A stretch of DNA of 64,000 bases from Bog-159 sp963707465 (lineage in GTDB: Bacteria; Acidobacteriota; Terriglobia; Bryobacterales; Bryobacteraceae). Both the position numbers and the translations under genes were made by a program. The notes below the pieces were generated by a model. It saw only the letters and a list, made by a program, of their open reading frames with translations, did no database searches and was not told the origin of the DNA. This document shows, in pieces, positions 51,995 to 60,568 of the stretch. The stretch is from contig CAVPQK010000013.1 of the NCBI GenBank assembly GCA_963707465.1, positions 806,001 through 870,000 on the forward strand. Direction: 5' to 3'. The stretch's first letter is position 1. Each line of letters begins with the position of its first letter.

Positions 51995-52528
51995 TCACGC
52001 CGGCTCCCGCAACCTGTCCAAGAAATGAAACAAAGTCACACCGACCACCGCATTCAACAATCCCAGCACCAGCGTGAGCTGGATTTCAAAAGGAATCTGT
52101 CGCCCCAGCAACCCGCGCGCCAGCACCCAGTAGAGGAATTGGTGGAAGAAATAGAAGAAGAACGTCAGCAGGAACCGAATCACGGAGTGTTCCACGTCGA
52201 TGCGCAGGCCCACCGACGCCGCGAAGTACCCCACCAGCGTCTTCACGATGCCAAACATCCCCAGCGGCTGCTTGATCGAAAGCGAGTCCTGCGCCAGGCC
52301 GATGAATGCGCCGATAAATAGTCCGCCGATCTGGCTGCGGCGCATCAGCGCAAAGTAGATGGTGACCAGCAGCGGCAGCTCCAGGTATCCCAGAAACTCG
52401 AGGAACCGCGGCACATAGACCTGAAAGAGGACGGCGGCCAGGGGCACCGCCAGCATGACCCGCGTCCGGAAGCGCGAGACCTGCTCGCGCTGGTTGCCGA
52501 CCAGGTAACGATCGCCGTATTCGGTCAT
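51995..52528 (-). CDS. mreD: rod-shape-determining protein MreD
   Basis: The 177-residue protein has five to six membrane helices (RVMLAVPLAAVLFQVYVPRFLEFLGYLELPLLVTIYFALMRR, GLFIGAFIGLAQDSLSIKQPLGMFGIVKTLVGYFAASVGLRID) with the AQD and G-rich motifs of MreD. It links MreC to the elongasome in the inner membrane. Its ATG overlaps the mreC stop. The following gene on this strand should be mrdA, but a 3.2 kb plus-strand island intervenes. Confidence 0.9.
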   Translation of the reverse strand: MTEYGDRYLVGNQREQVSRFRTRVMLAVPLAAVLFQVYVPRFLEFLGYLELPLLVTIYFALMRRSQIGGLFIGAFIGLAQDSLSIKQPLGMFGIVKTLVGYFAASVGLRIDVEHSVIRFLLTFFFYFFHQFLYWVLARGLLGRQIPFEIQLTLVLGLLNAVVGVTLFHFLDRLREPA

Positions 52529-53724
52529 TGGTCCTGGGGCTGCGGTGCCTGCGTAGCGGGGGCGGGGCGAGGCGTCGAAGGCGGTTTCGCCGCGTCGCTG
52601 TTTGCCGCCTTTGCTGTCCCCTGTACCGATCCTGGATTCGCCGCGTCGCCGCGTCGCCGTGTCGCCGCGTCGGCATCATTCGCCCCCGCCACCGGCAGCT
52701 TGAGATTAAAGTCCGGCGGCTTCGTGCCCGGACCGCCCTCGCCGAATTTGTGGTTCTCGGCCGCCCCGATCTGCTGGTACTTTTGCAGCAGCCGGTCGGC
52801 ATCCGTCCCCACCGTGCCGGCAGGTTGCACCGCCTGCTCCCCCGGAGCCGGCGGCGGCGGCGTGCCCAGATAGACCGGCGCATTCGCGGGCGGCGCTTCG
52901 GGAATCGCCTGATGCACGCCCTCCAGCACAACCAGGACCGCCTCCAACCCGCGCTCCAGGCCGCTCGGTTCCACCCAAACCTCGGTATACGGCGAGCTGG
53001 CGCGCACCACCCGCACCACCCCCACCGGAAAGCCCTTGGGAAAAATACGATCGTCGCCCGATGTGTAAAACATCTCGCCGACCTCCACTTTTTCCTCGCT
53101 CGGCACGTAGTCCACCTTGCACGTCCCCAGGCCCTGTCCCTTGAGCGTGCCCACCACGTGATTCTTCTGCGAAACCACGCCGGCCGCAAACTCCGGATCG
53201 GTGATCAGCATCACTTCCGAAGCCGTCGGATACGCCGCGATCACTTTGCCCACAATGCCGTCCGGCGTAACCACGGCCATGCCCTTCTCCACGCCCGCAC
53301 CGGAACCGCGATCCACGAAAACCACTTTCGAGTTGGCGCCCGCCCCGGCGGCAATCACCCGCGCCGCAATGGTTCGGGATTGCGTATGCTCCTGAAAAGC
53401 GACCAGTGCCTTCGCCCGATCGGCCGTGGAAATTTCGGTCCGCAGGAACTGGTTTTCCATTTTCAGGCGGTCCAGATCGGCCTGCAGCCGGCGATTATCC
53501 GCCCGCGCGTCGCGCATCAGAATATAGTTTTGAAAGAATCCCGAGGTGCCGCCCCGGACCGCCTCCAGCACCCGCGCCAGCGGCGTGATGGCGGTAATCG
53601 ACCACACCCGAACCATGCGCACGTCCTGATCGTTTCGCACCGACACCGCGATCAACACCAGCTGCGCGAAAATCACCAGCAGCAAGACCGTGATATTGCG
53701 GTAGCGATTGAGCAGCGTTTCCAT
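52525..53724 (-). CDS. mreC: rod-shape-determining protein MreC
   Basis: The 399-residue protein has one N-terminal membrane helix (about 10-28), a coiled coil (about 65-100, LQADLDRLKMENQFLRTEI) and the two MreC beta domains (VIAAGAGANSKVVFVDRGSGAGVEKGMAVVTPDGIVGKVI, GEMFYTSGDDRIFPKGFPVGVV). The C-terminal about 110 residues are Pro/Ala-rich and contain DADAATRRRGDAAN, encoded by the same GACGCGG-type repeat as in mrdA. MreC scaffolds the elongasome in the periplasm. It follows mreB by 40 bases. Confidence 0.94.
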   Translation of the reverse strand: METLLNRYRNITVLLLVIFAQLVLIAVSVRNDQDVRMVRVWSITAITPLARVLEAVRGGTSGFFQNYILMRDARADNRRLQADLDRLKMENQFLRTEISTADRAKALVAFQEHTQSRTIAARVIAAGAGANSKVVFVDRGSGAGVEKGMAVVTPDGIVGKVIAAYPTASEVMLITDPEFAAGVVSQKNHVVGTLKGQGLGTCKVDYVPSEEKVEVGEMFYTSGDDRIFPKGFPVGVVRVVRASSPYTEVWVEPSGLERGLEAVLVVLEGVHQAIPEAPPANAPVYLGTPPPPAPGEQAVQPAGTVGTDADRLLQKYQQIGAAENHKFGEGGPGTKPPDFNLKLPVAGANDADAATRRRGDAANPGSVQGTAKAANSDAAKPPSTPRPAPATQAPQPQDQ

Positions 53725-53764
53725 TGCTAGAACGGGCGTGCTATCGCCGGGGCCGATAGCTCCT

Positions 53765-54790
53765 CTAATCGATCGATATCTTCCTCAGCAGCCTGAAGTC
53801 GCTGAGCATTCTGCCTGTCCCCAGCACGACGGATGCCAGCGGATCGTCGGCGATCGAAACCGGCAGGCCCGTCTCCTCCCGAATGCGCTTGTCCAGGTTC
53901 TTCAGCAGCCCGCCGCCGCCGGTCAGTACAATGCCGCGGTCGCTGATATCGGCGCTCAGCTCGGGCGGCGTGCGCTCCAGCGCCACGCGAATGGCGTTCA
54001 CGATGGTGGCCACGCACTCGCCCAGCGCTTCGCGGATCTCGCTGTCGTCGATGGTCAGCGTCTTGGGCACGCCCTCAATCAGGTTGCGGCCCTTGATCTC
54101 CATGGTAAGCGGCTTATCCAGCGGGTACGCGGAGCCGATTTCCATCTTGATGGCCTCCGCGGTACGCTCGCCGATCAGCAGGTTGTACTTGCGCTTCAGG
54201 TACTGCATAACGGCGTCGTCCATTTCGTTGCCGGCCACGCGGACCGAGCGGGAGTAGACGATGCCCGATAGCGAGATGACCGCAACGTCGGTCGTGCCGC
54301 CGCCGATATCCACCACCATGTTGCCGGAGGGTTCCGTGATGGGCAAGCCGGCGCCGATGGCCGCCACCATGGCCTGTTCCACCAGGTGTACCTCGCTGGC
54401 TTTGGCGCGATAGGCGGAATCCATCACGGCGCGTTTTTCAACTTGGGTGATCTCGCTGGGCACGCCGATCACAATGCGCGGATGCACCAGCACCTTGCGG
54501 CCGTGCGCCTTCTGAATGAAGTAATTCAGCATGCGCTCGGTCACTTTGAAGTCGGCGATTACGCCGTCCTTCATGGGTTTGATGGCCACGATGTTGCCGG
54601 GAGTGCGGCCCAGCATCTCCTTGGCTTCCTTGCCCACCGCTTCCACTTCGCCGGTGTTCTTGTTGAGCGCGACGATGGAAGGCTCATTAACTACAATTCC
54701 CTTGCCCTTGGCGAAGACCAGAGTGTTTGCAGTGCCCAGATCAATGGCCAGATCCGAAGAGAATAGACTGAAAAGAGAGCGTAGATTCAT
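53765..54790 (-). CDS. mreB: rod-shape-determining actin homologue MreB
   Basis: The 341-residue actin-like ATPase has the family motifs: DLAIDLGTANTLVFAKGKGIVVNEPSIVAL, phosphate loop NMVVDIGGGTTDVAVISLSGIV and adenosine motif GIVLTGGGGLLKNLDKRI. It forms membrane filaments that guide cell-wall synthesis. It is the first gene of mreBCD and is divergent from a lipoprotein gene, with 62 bases between the starts. Confidence 0.97.
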   Translation of the reverse strand: MNLRSLFSLFSSDLAIDLGTANTLVFAKGKGIVVNEPSIVALNKNTGEVEAVGKEAKEMLGRTPGNIVAIKPMKDGVIADFKVTERMLNYFIQKAHGRKVLVHPRIVIGVPSEITQVEKRAVMDSAYRAKASEVHLVEQAMVAAIGAGLPITEPSGNMVVDIGGGTTDVAVISLSGIVYSRSVRVAGNEMDDAVMQYLKRKYNLLIGERTAEAIKMEIGSAYPLDKPLTMEIKGRNLIEGVPKTLTIDDSEIREALGECVATIVNAIRVALERTPPELSADISDRGIVLTGGGGLLKNLDKRIREETGLPVSIADDPLASVVLGTGRMLSDFRLLRKISID

Positions 54791-54852
54791 TAAAGATGTT
54801 CGGTTTTAAGCAGAAGGACGTCGGCTCAATGCAGCGAAGACGAGCCAATTAA

Positions 54853-55992
54853 ATGCTAGCATATTTTGTGCCCTCCCGACCCTCATTGACCCGCCGCGGC
54901 CTAATAGTTGGAGTAGCGGCGCTGGCCGGTTGCGCCCACCGCAGGAGCCGCGGTTTTCCGGGCTATGCGTTTGTGGCCAATGCGGGCGCGCGCACCGTGG
55001 CGGTTGTAGATTTGAATTCGTTCGCGCTGGCGAAGCAGATCGGACTGGATAGCGCACCCTCCGCGGTGCTATCGAATCCACAGCGGCCGGGCGTGTATGT
55101 GCTGATGCCCGAGAGCGGAGCTGTGTGCGAGATCGATGCGGTGAAGTTGGCGGTGGCGCGCAAAATCCGAGTGGGAAACCCCGCAGTGGCCATGCGGCTG
55201 GCGGCGGACGGCAAAGCGCTTTGGGTCCTGCAGGCCCGCGCGCTGGTGCGGCTGGAAGGTAGCCGTGCGCGGGCCGTGCAGACGATTCCGCTGCCCGGCG
55301 CGGCCGTGGATTTCGACCTGACCGGCGATGGCCGCGCGGCGGTCGGCTTCCGCGCGGAACGCCGCTTGGCGCTGGTGCGGCTGCGCACGGGAGCCGTCGA
55401 ACACCTGATAGAAGCGGGGTGCGAACCGTCGCTGGTGCGATTTCAAGGCGATGGCAAGCAGGTGCTGGTGGGGAGCCGCGCGGATCGCAGCCTGACCATC
55501 TTCGACGCCGCCAGTGGACGCACCGCCGTGCGGCTGCCGCTGCCGGTAGAGCCGTCGAATTGCTGCTTTAATTCCGATGGCGGCCAGATGTTCGTGACTG
55601 GTCCAGGAATGGATGCCGTAGTGATCGTCTATCCGTATCAAACTGAAATAGGCGAGACGATTCTGGCCGGACGCACGCCGGACGGCATGGCCGTCTCCGG
55701 CACGCCGCAATACCTCTTCGTGGCCAACCCTGAGTCCGGGAGCGTCACCGTGCTGGATATCGAAACCCGCAAGCTGGTTGGAGCGTTGGCCGTGGGGCAG
55801 GAGCCGCGCCACATCCTGATTACACCCGATAATCGCTACGCGCTGGTTCTGAACTGGCGTTCGGGGAACATGGCGGTGATCCGGATCTCGGCGTTCACCG
55901 ATCGCCGCCATCGCACCAACCCCGCCCCGCTCTTCACCATCGTGCCTGTAGGAGCACAACCAGTAGCCGCGGCCGTGGTGGCGATGGCATAG
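54853..55992 (+). CDS. YncE-like propeller lipoprotein
   Basis: The 379-residue protein has a twin-Arg-like n-region (LTRRGLIVGVAALAGC) ending in a lipobox-type L-A-G-C, then seven YVTN-like blades (YAFVANAGARTVAVVDLNSFAL, QYLFVANPESGSVTVLDIETRKLVGALAVGQEPRHILITPDNRYALV). It is probably an outer- or inner-membrane lipoprotein binding protein or surface ligand. ATG 54853 starts a 10-base palindrome (ATGCTAGCAT); in-frame GTG and TTG further on are alternatives. A 133-base part of the gene is duplicated at 57215-57347. Confidence 0.8.
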   Translation: MLAYFVPSRPSLTRRGLIVGVAALAGCAHRRSRGFPGYAFVANAGARTVAVVDLNSFALAKQIGLDSAPSAVLSNPQRPGVYVLMPESGAVCEIDAVKLAVARKIRVGNPAVAMRLAADGKALWVLQARALVRLEGSRARAVQTIPLPGAAVDFDLTGDGRAAVGFRAERRLALVRLRTGAVEHLIEAGCEPSLVRFQGDGKQVLVGSRADRSLTIFDAASGRTAVRLPLPVEPSNCCFNSDGGQMFVTGPGMDAVVIVYPYQTEIGETILAGRTPDGMAVSGTPQYLFVANPESGSVTVLDIETRKLVGALAVGQEPRHILITPDNRYALVLNWRSGNMAVIRISAFTDRRHRTNPAPLFTIVPVGAQPVAAAVVAMA

Positions 55993-56058
55993 CTGCGGCG
56001 CAGGCGCAGCCCCTGCCGGACTGGCACCCCGCTAGTCCCCGGCCGCATGCCGGTAGCG

Positions 56059-56808
56059 TTACTTCCAGCCGGACTTGGCCCGGGAGGCCCGATACACACT
56101 GTCAAGCATCGCGCCTGTCTCGTCGCAATTGGGGCACGGCGGTGTGTTGGTAAGCGCGACGGCCTCGGAGGCAACCTCGGATGGCGATTTCTCCGTCCAT
56201 CCTCGGGGCGCGAGGAAGTAGGCCGGACTGGGATCTCCAGGCGATATCGAGGAGACCTCCATTGAGTTCGTCCCCCCGGACTTGCCACTGGCCATCGTCA
56301 CGGAGGTTCGCAACCGGAGGATGTGACAGCCCAGGTCCGGAGCGACCCACATCTTCCGTTCCACGGTACGGTCGTCCATGTGCACGACCTTGGTTACGAG
56401 GCGAACCGGCTGGCCAAGGATCGTTCCGTCCGGCTGTCCTTCCGCGCACGCTGGCACCGGCGGCGCCTGGCGATCCGCGGGCGTGGTTGTGACCGCCTGC
56501 AAGGCGGGGAATAGCGAGACCCGGAGGCCCCGCGCGAAGTCGGCAAATTTTCGGAAGTTCACAGTTCGCGGCTTCCCGTCCGGTGAGTCGAACTCCCGCG
56601 TGAAGTCGCGGAACCAGGACCCGTCCGAGCGGACACCGAAAATGGTCGTTTCCGTCGTAGTTTCTTTCCCGTCTGGTGCGTAGTAGTGAGTGATCTCGGT
56701 CAGCGTGAAGGGCTTCCTCTCCGCCTGCGCGCGCAGGCTCCGAACGGGCACGATGACAGCGATCGTGGCCAAGGCCGCAACGAATGCGATCAAGAATGCA
56801 GTTCTCAT
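56059..56808 (-). CDS. exported protein with C-terminal CPNC motif, partner of the Cys-rich lipoprotein
   Basis: The ATG at 56808 is preceded by a perfect GGAGGTGA at 5 bases. The 249-residue protein has a signal/anchor (MRTAFLIAFVAALATIAVIV), a beta-rich middle (FTLTEITHYYAPDGKETTTETTIFGV, RTVERKMWVAPDLGCHILRLR) and ends with PPCPNCDETGAM and a basic tail. C-P-N-C is a possible disulfide or metal site. It starts 22 bases after the Cys-rich gene on the same strand, so they form an operon. I do not recognise the family. Confidence 0.7.
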   Translation of the reverse strand: MRTAFLIAFVAALATIAVIVPVRSLRAQAERKPFTLTEITHYYAPDGKETTTETTIFGVRSDGSWFRDFTREFDSPDGKPRTVNFRKFADFARGLRVSLFPALQAVTTTPADRQAPPVPACAEGQPDGTILGQPVRLVTKVVHMDDRTVERKMWVAPDLGCHILRLRTSVTMASGKSGGTNSMEVSSISPGDPSPAYFLAPRGWTEKSPSEVASEAVALTNTPPCPNCDETGAMLDSVYRASRAKSGWK

Positions 56809-56830
56809 TGGCGTCACCTCCAAGATCGGG

Positions 56831-57127
56831 TCAACCGCAACAGATGCACCCGTTCCAGCAGCCCGAGAAATAGCACCCGGTTCCGTTGTCGGCGCAATAC
56901 GAAATCTCGCCGATCGGATTGCACTGCCCTTGTCCACCCTGTTCGCAAACCTCTGCGTAGCACCAGTCGGAGAGCAGCGGACCGCAGTATCCCGCCCAGA
57001 AGCACTGGCCGGATGCGTTCCAGCCGGGTCCTCCGGAGGGGTTGCCACACGACGCGATCAGCGCCCCGCCGACCAACGACGCGTAAACCAAGGCGCCAAG
57101 CGCCAGCCGTCTCAATAGTTTCGGCAT
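56831..57127 (-). CDS. 98-residue cysteine-rich lipoprotein
   Basis: The ATG is preceded by AGGAGGAG. The N-terminus is a signal with lipobox I-A-S-C at about 24-27 (LVGGALIASC). The mature part of about 70 residues carries 11 further Cys (42, 48, 56, 61, 69, 78, 85, 90, 94, 96, 97) with many Gly, Asn and Trp, ending CWNGCICCG. The spacing suggests several disulfides or metal ligands in a compact secreted peptide. No family is recognised. The companion gene downstream also has a CxxC. A possible promoter upstream contains a C9 tract. Confidence 0.7.
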   Translation of the reverse strand: MPKLLRRLALGALVYASLVGGALIASCGNPSGGPGWNASGQCFWAGYCGPLLSDWCYAEVCEQGGQGQCNPIGEISYCADNGTGCYFSGCWNGCICCG

Positions 57128-57144
57128 ACACTCCTCCTTTTGCC

Positions 57145-57172
57145 AGTTTACAAGGGGGGGGGATTTCGTCAA
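57145..57172 (-). promoter_or_regulatory. candidate promoter with C9 tract in the spacer
   Basis: On the minus strand TTGACG (57167-57172) and TAAACT (57145-57150) are separated by 16 bases containing nine consecutive C (57154-57162). Changes in tract length would alter the spacing. The predicted start of transcription would fall very near the ribosome site, which weakens the case. Confidence 0.4.
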
Positions 57173-57214
57173 GACCTTTTTGGGGACCTTATTTTGGGCC
57201 TGTTCAAACCCTTC

Positions 57215-57347
57215 AGCCGCGCGGATTGCAGCCCGACCATCTTCGACGCGGCCAGCGGACGTACCGCCGTGCGTCTGCCGCTGGCGGTGGGACCCGCGGA
57301 TCGCCGCTCCAATTCCGATGGCGGCCAGATGTTCGCCACAGGTCCCG
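57215..57347 (+). repeat. 133-base duplicated fragment of the YncE-like lipoprotein gene
   Basis: Aligns without gaps to 55474-55606, sharing ACCATCTTCGACGC and AATTCCGATGGCGGCCAGAT. It reads SPTIFDAASGRTAVRLPLAV before an early stop. It is non-functional and lies on the other side of the Cys-rich operon from the parent gene. Confidence 0.85.
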
Positions 57348-57389
57348 CAGGCCGGTAGCGCGCCACTGCTATGATGAAAATTCCCCGCC

Positions 57390-58499
57390 ATGATTGTGGA
57401 GGCCCATGTCGTCCGGTTTGACTCGATTTCGCTCGATGGCGGCGCCACGCTCGCGCCCGTGCAAGTGGCTTACGAAACCTACGGCGCCCTGAACGCCCAG
57501 AAGACCAACGCCATCCTGATCCTGCATGCCTTCTCCGGCGACGCGCATGCCGCCGGCGTCAGTCCCGAAACCGGCAAGCCCGGCTGGTGGGACAACATGA
57601 TCGGTCCCGGCAAGGCGTTCGATACCAACAAGTATTTCGTCATTTGTTCGAACGTGCTGGGTGGCTGCCGCGGCGCCACCGGACCCGCTTCCATCAACCC
57701 CGCCACCGGTTGCCCCTATGCCATGTCGTTTCCCGTGATCACCATTCGCGACATGGTGCGGCTCCAGAAAATGCTGATCGATCACTTGGGCATTCCCCGC
57801 CTGCTCAGCCTTTCCGGTGGGTCGATGGGCGGAATGCAGGCCCTGGAATGGGCCGTATCGTATCCCGACGCCGTGGTTTCGACCATTCCCATCGCCACCA
57901 CCGCCCGTCACAGCGCGCAGCAGATCGCCTTCAATGAAGTGGGCCGCCAGGCCATCATCGCCGATCCCGACTGGAACGATGGCAACTATTACGCCGGCAA
58001 GCCGCCCGCCCGCGGCCTCGCCGTAGCCCGCATGGTCGGTCACATCACCTACATGAGTGACGACTCCATGCGCGAAAAATTCGGCCGCCGGCTGCGCGGC
58101 AAGAATAGCTTCGGCTACGATTTCGACGTGGACTTCGAAGTCGAAAGTTACTTGCGCTACCGCGGCAGCGAGTTCGTCAGCCGCTTCGATGCCAACGCCT
58201 ATCTGTACATCACCAAAGCGATGGATTATTTCGATCTCTCGAACGGCAACGGCTCGCTGGCGGCCGCCTTCGAGCGCACCCAGGCGCGCTTCCTGGTGAT
58301 CAGCTTCAGCTCGGATTGGCTCTATCCCAGCTATCAATCGCAGGAGATTGTGCGCGCGCTGCGCAGCCGCAACGTGGACGTGGCCTACTGCGAGCTGCCC
58401 TCCAACTACGGGCACGACGCGTTTCTGGTGGACGTGGGCGAGCAGACCGAATTGGTGCGCGGCTTCCTCTCCAGCACCTATGAGAAGGTAGCCGGATGA
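57390..58499 (+). CDS. metX: homoserine O-acetyltransferase
   Basis: The 369-residue alpha/beta hydrolase has the nucleophile S145 in LSGGSMGGMQALEW, the Asp in SSDWLYPSYQS and the His in NYGHDAFLVD, with VICSNVLGGCRGATGP. It acetylates homoserine for methionine synthesis. The stop overlaps the metW start (ATGA), the usual metXW arrangement. Confidence 0.94.
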   Translation: MIVEAHVVRFDSISLDGGATLAPVQVAYETYGALNAQKTNAILILHAFSGDAHAAGVSPETGKPGWWDNMIGPGKAFDTNKYFVICSNVLGGCRGATGPASINPATGCPYAMSFPVITIRDMVRLQKMLIDHLGIPRLLSLSGGSMGGMQALEWAVSYPDAVVSTIPIATTARHSAQQIAFNEVGRQAIIADPDWNDGNYYAGKPPARGLAVARMVGHITYMSDDSMREKFGRRLRGKNSFGYDFDVDFEVESYLRYRGSEFVSRFDANAYLYITKAMDYFDLSNGNGSLAAAFERTQARFLVISFSSDWLYPSYQSQEIVRALRSRNVDVAYCELPSNYGHDAFLVDVGEQTELVRGFLSSTYEKVAG

Positions 58500-59128
58500 C
58501 CACCGCCGCTTCCTCGCCGCATGGCAAGCCGTTCGTCGGAGAGTTGCTCGGCCGCAGCGACTACGCCATCATCGGCGAGATCGTCGAGCCCGGCTCCAAG
58601 GTGCTGGACCTGGGCTGCGGCGAGGGCGAGCTGCTCGAATGGCTGGCGGAGCACAAGCGCGTGGATGCGCGCGGCGTGGAGATTTCCGGCGCCCGCGTGC
58701 AGCGCGCCATCGCCCGCGGCGTGTCGGTCTATCAGGGCGATATCGACCAGGGTCTCGCGGATTATCCCGATCAGGCGTTCGATTACGTGATCCTGAGCCA
58801 GACGCTCCAGGAAACACGTCATCCGCTGCATGTTCTGCGCGAAATGCTGCGCGTGGGCCGCCGCGCCATCGTGGCCTTCCCCAACTTCGGACACTGGCGC
58901 GTGCGCCTGTCCATGCTGACCACCGGCCGCGCGCCCAAGACGCGTCTGTTCCCCTACGACTGGTTCGATTCGCCGAACATCCATTTCTTGACCGTGGATG
59001 ATTTCGAACAACTCGCGCGCCAGGAAGGGCTGGCCGTCGAGCGGCGCTTCTTTCTGGCCGGACACCGCACCGTGGATGCGCTGCCGAACCTGCGCGCCGA
59101 AGTGGCCGTTTACCTGGTCGAGAGGTAG
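58496..59128 (+). CDS. metW: methionine biosynthesis protein MetW (SAM-dependent methyltransferase fold)
   Basis: The 210-residue protein has the MetW core: IIGEIVEPGSKVLDLGCGEGELLEWLAEHKRVDARGVEIS, GDIDQGLADYPDQAFDYVILSQTLQ, AIVAFPNFGHWRVRLSML and NIHFLTVDDFEQLARQEGL. MetW is required with MetX for homoserine acetylation in several bacteria. Coupled to metX. A REP starts 13 bases after the stop. Confidence 0.93.
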   Translation: MTTAASSPHGKPFVGELLGRSDYAIIGEIVEPGSKVLDLGCGEGELLEWLAEHKRVDARGVEISGARVQRAIARGVSVYQGDIDQGLADYPDQAFDYVILSQTLQETRHPLHVLREMLRVGRRAIVAFPNFGHWRVRLSMLTTGRAPKTRLFPYDWFDSPNIHFLTVDDFEQLARQEGLAVERRFFLAGHRTVDALPNLRAEVAVYLVER

Positions 59129-59140
59129 GACAGATTTTTT

Positions 59141-59225
59141 GTGGGGCAGGCTCTCAGCCTGCGGCGGCCTCTCAGGCCGCCCGGCGAGCATAGCTCGCCT
59201 GCTGGACAGACCTCCTGGTCTGTCC
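59141..59225 (+). repeat. REP followed by two further hairpins
   Basis: Canonical REP (59141-59181), then GGCGAGC-ATA-GCTCGCC (59183-59199), then GGACAGACC-TCCT-GGTCTGTCC (59204-59225). Four perfect stems stand in tandem; the last resembles hairpins at 59912-59933. The rest of 59226-59448 shows no intact gene. Confidence 0.88.
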
Positions 59226-59448
59226 GCTTCACTCCGTGCCTCTGCGGCACTCCACGCGTTTTCCTTGCGTCTTCATAAAAGGTTGCGGCTTCTACATGAC
59301 GTCCTGAGGCCAGCATGGGTATGACTTTTGAGCTAGACTGGGATCGGGATGCCGCAGGGAGCGGAAGAGTTCGTGGCGCTAATCCGCGCGCTCCGCACCG
59401 AAGGCTCCCGGCCAGTCGACCTCTGATGGACACCACAACCCCGTAGTT

Positions 59449-59830
59449 GTGGACACCGATGTGGTTTCTTTTGTGTTCAAGACCCACGCGCTTGCTCCGG
59501 CGTACCAAGCCATCCTCGCAGGCAGACCAATTGGCGGTTTCCCTCATTACCGTGGCCGAAATCGAATACGGCATGGAGGCTAAGGATTGGGGCTCCGCCA
59601 GGCGCGATCTGATGCGCCGGTTTCTTGCCCTCTTGCCGGACGCTGAGACGGCCAGGGTCTGGGCGCGGATAAAAAGCGGCTGTGACAAGAAAGGGCGGCC
59701 CATCGCATTCGCCGATGCCTGGATTGCAGCCGCAGCCATGCAGTTGAACGTCCCCCTGGTCACCCATAACGCCACCGATTACCAAGCTGTCGAGGGCCTG
59801 GCCGTTCTTACGGCATCGGCAGCAATCTAA
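59449..59830 (+). pseudogene. PIN-domain (VapC-type) toxin, frameshifted
   Basis: The first part, from GTG 59449, reads VDTDVVSFVFKTHALAPAYQAILAGRP; the continuation in the next frame reads LAVSLITVAEIEYGMEAKDWGSARRDL... and holds the rest of the PIN domain (FADAWIAAAAMQLNVPLVTHNATDY). One extra A at 59528-59529 separates them. Acidic residues of the PIN site are present: D in VDTDVVS, E in AEIEYG, D in FADAW and D in NATDY. Upstream sequence (about 59313-59428) may hold a degraded antitoxin, but nothing is clear. If the extra base is an error, this is an intact VapC ribonuclease. Confidence 0.75.
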
Positions 59831-59911
59831 AGCGTCGCCCGCACGGCGCGGTCGAAGCGACACTCAGGACATCGTCATCCCCGACCTCGCGGACCGCCAG
59901 TTTCGAGCGGT

Positions 59912-59933
59912 AGGACAGACCTCCCGGCCTGTC
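59912..59933 (+). repeat. solitary GGACAG hairpin
   Basis: GGACAGACC-TCCC-GGCCTGTCC with one mispair. Similar to the hairpin at 59204-59225. It lies after the vapC remnant and before the YciI gene's 3' end. Confidence 0.6.
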
Positions 59934-59942
59934 CCGCTGGGG

Positions 59943-60380
59943 CTATTTCTTTGCTACCTGATCTGCCAGTTGAGCGCGCAGTTGTTTTTCCTGCTCAATC
60001 TCCTCTTCGGAGAAGCCGTATGCAAAGTCTTCTGGCTCGAAGACCCGGCGGATCTCGACCTCGGAATCGCCTGTGTGGCAGTTGGGGCTGCGCTTGACCC
60101 ACTCGATGGCCTCTGCGAGGGACTTCACCTGCCAGAGCGAGAAGCCGGCGATGAGTTCCTTGGTTTCGGCGAAGGGACCGTCGGTGACCGTGCGGTTCTT
60201 GCCGGAGAAGTGGACGCGAGCGCCTTTGGAAGAGGGGTGGAGGCCCTCGTACGATAGCAGGACTCCGGCTTCTACCAGCTCATCGGTGAATTTGTTCATG
60301 TCGGCTATGAGCTGTGGATCGGGGAGGGCGCCTTCTTTTTCTGACTCTTCGCTTGCTTTGACGATGACCATGAATCGCAT
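59943..60380 (-). CDS. YciI/DGPF-domain protein
   Basis: The 145-residue protein has the YCII/DGPF pattern: MRFMVIVKASEESEKEG, DELVEAGVLLSYEGLHPSSKGARVHFSG, TVTDGPFAETKELIAGFSLWQVKSLAEAIEWVKRSP. Such proteins are often encoded near ECF sigma factors; none is seen here. Function is unknown, but the fold is a ferredoxin-like dimer. A plausible ribosome site lies upstream (AAAGGAGAT). Confidence 0.88.
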   Translation of the reverse strand: MRFMVIVKASEESEKEGALPDPQLIADMNKFTDELVEAGVLLSYEGLHPSSKGARVHFSGKNRTVTDGPFAETKELIAGFSLWQVKSLAEAIEWVKRSPNCHTGDSEVEIRRVFEPEDFAYGFSEEEIEQEKQLRAQLADQVAKK

Positions 60381-60568
60381 TGCGTAATCTCCTTTGGGTT
60401 GTTATCGGGTTTAGCTATATCTCTGCTTAGACGTCGAACGGGGTGTGGGCGAATCGACAGGAGAGCTCCAAGAAATTTTCCTGGCCTCTGGAACACGAAG
60501 GTGAATTATAATGCGTTATCCACGGCAACTGGATCTGGGCTCAGCACGTGGATCGCGCGGGGAGAACG

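Noticed and set aside
59313..59428. Possible antitoxin upstream of vapC
   Set aside because: Fragments such as MPQGAEEFVALIRALRTEGS look helical, but frames are broken and no antitoxin family fits.
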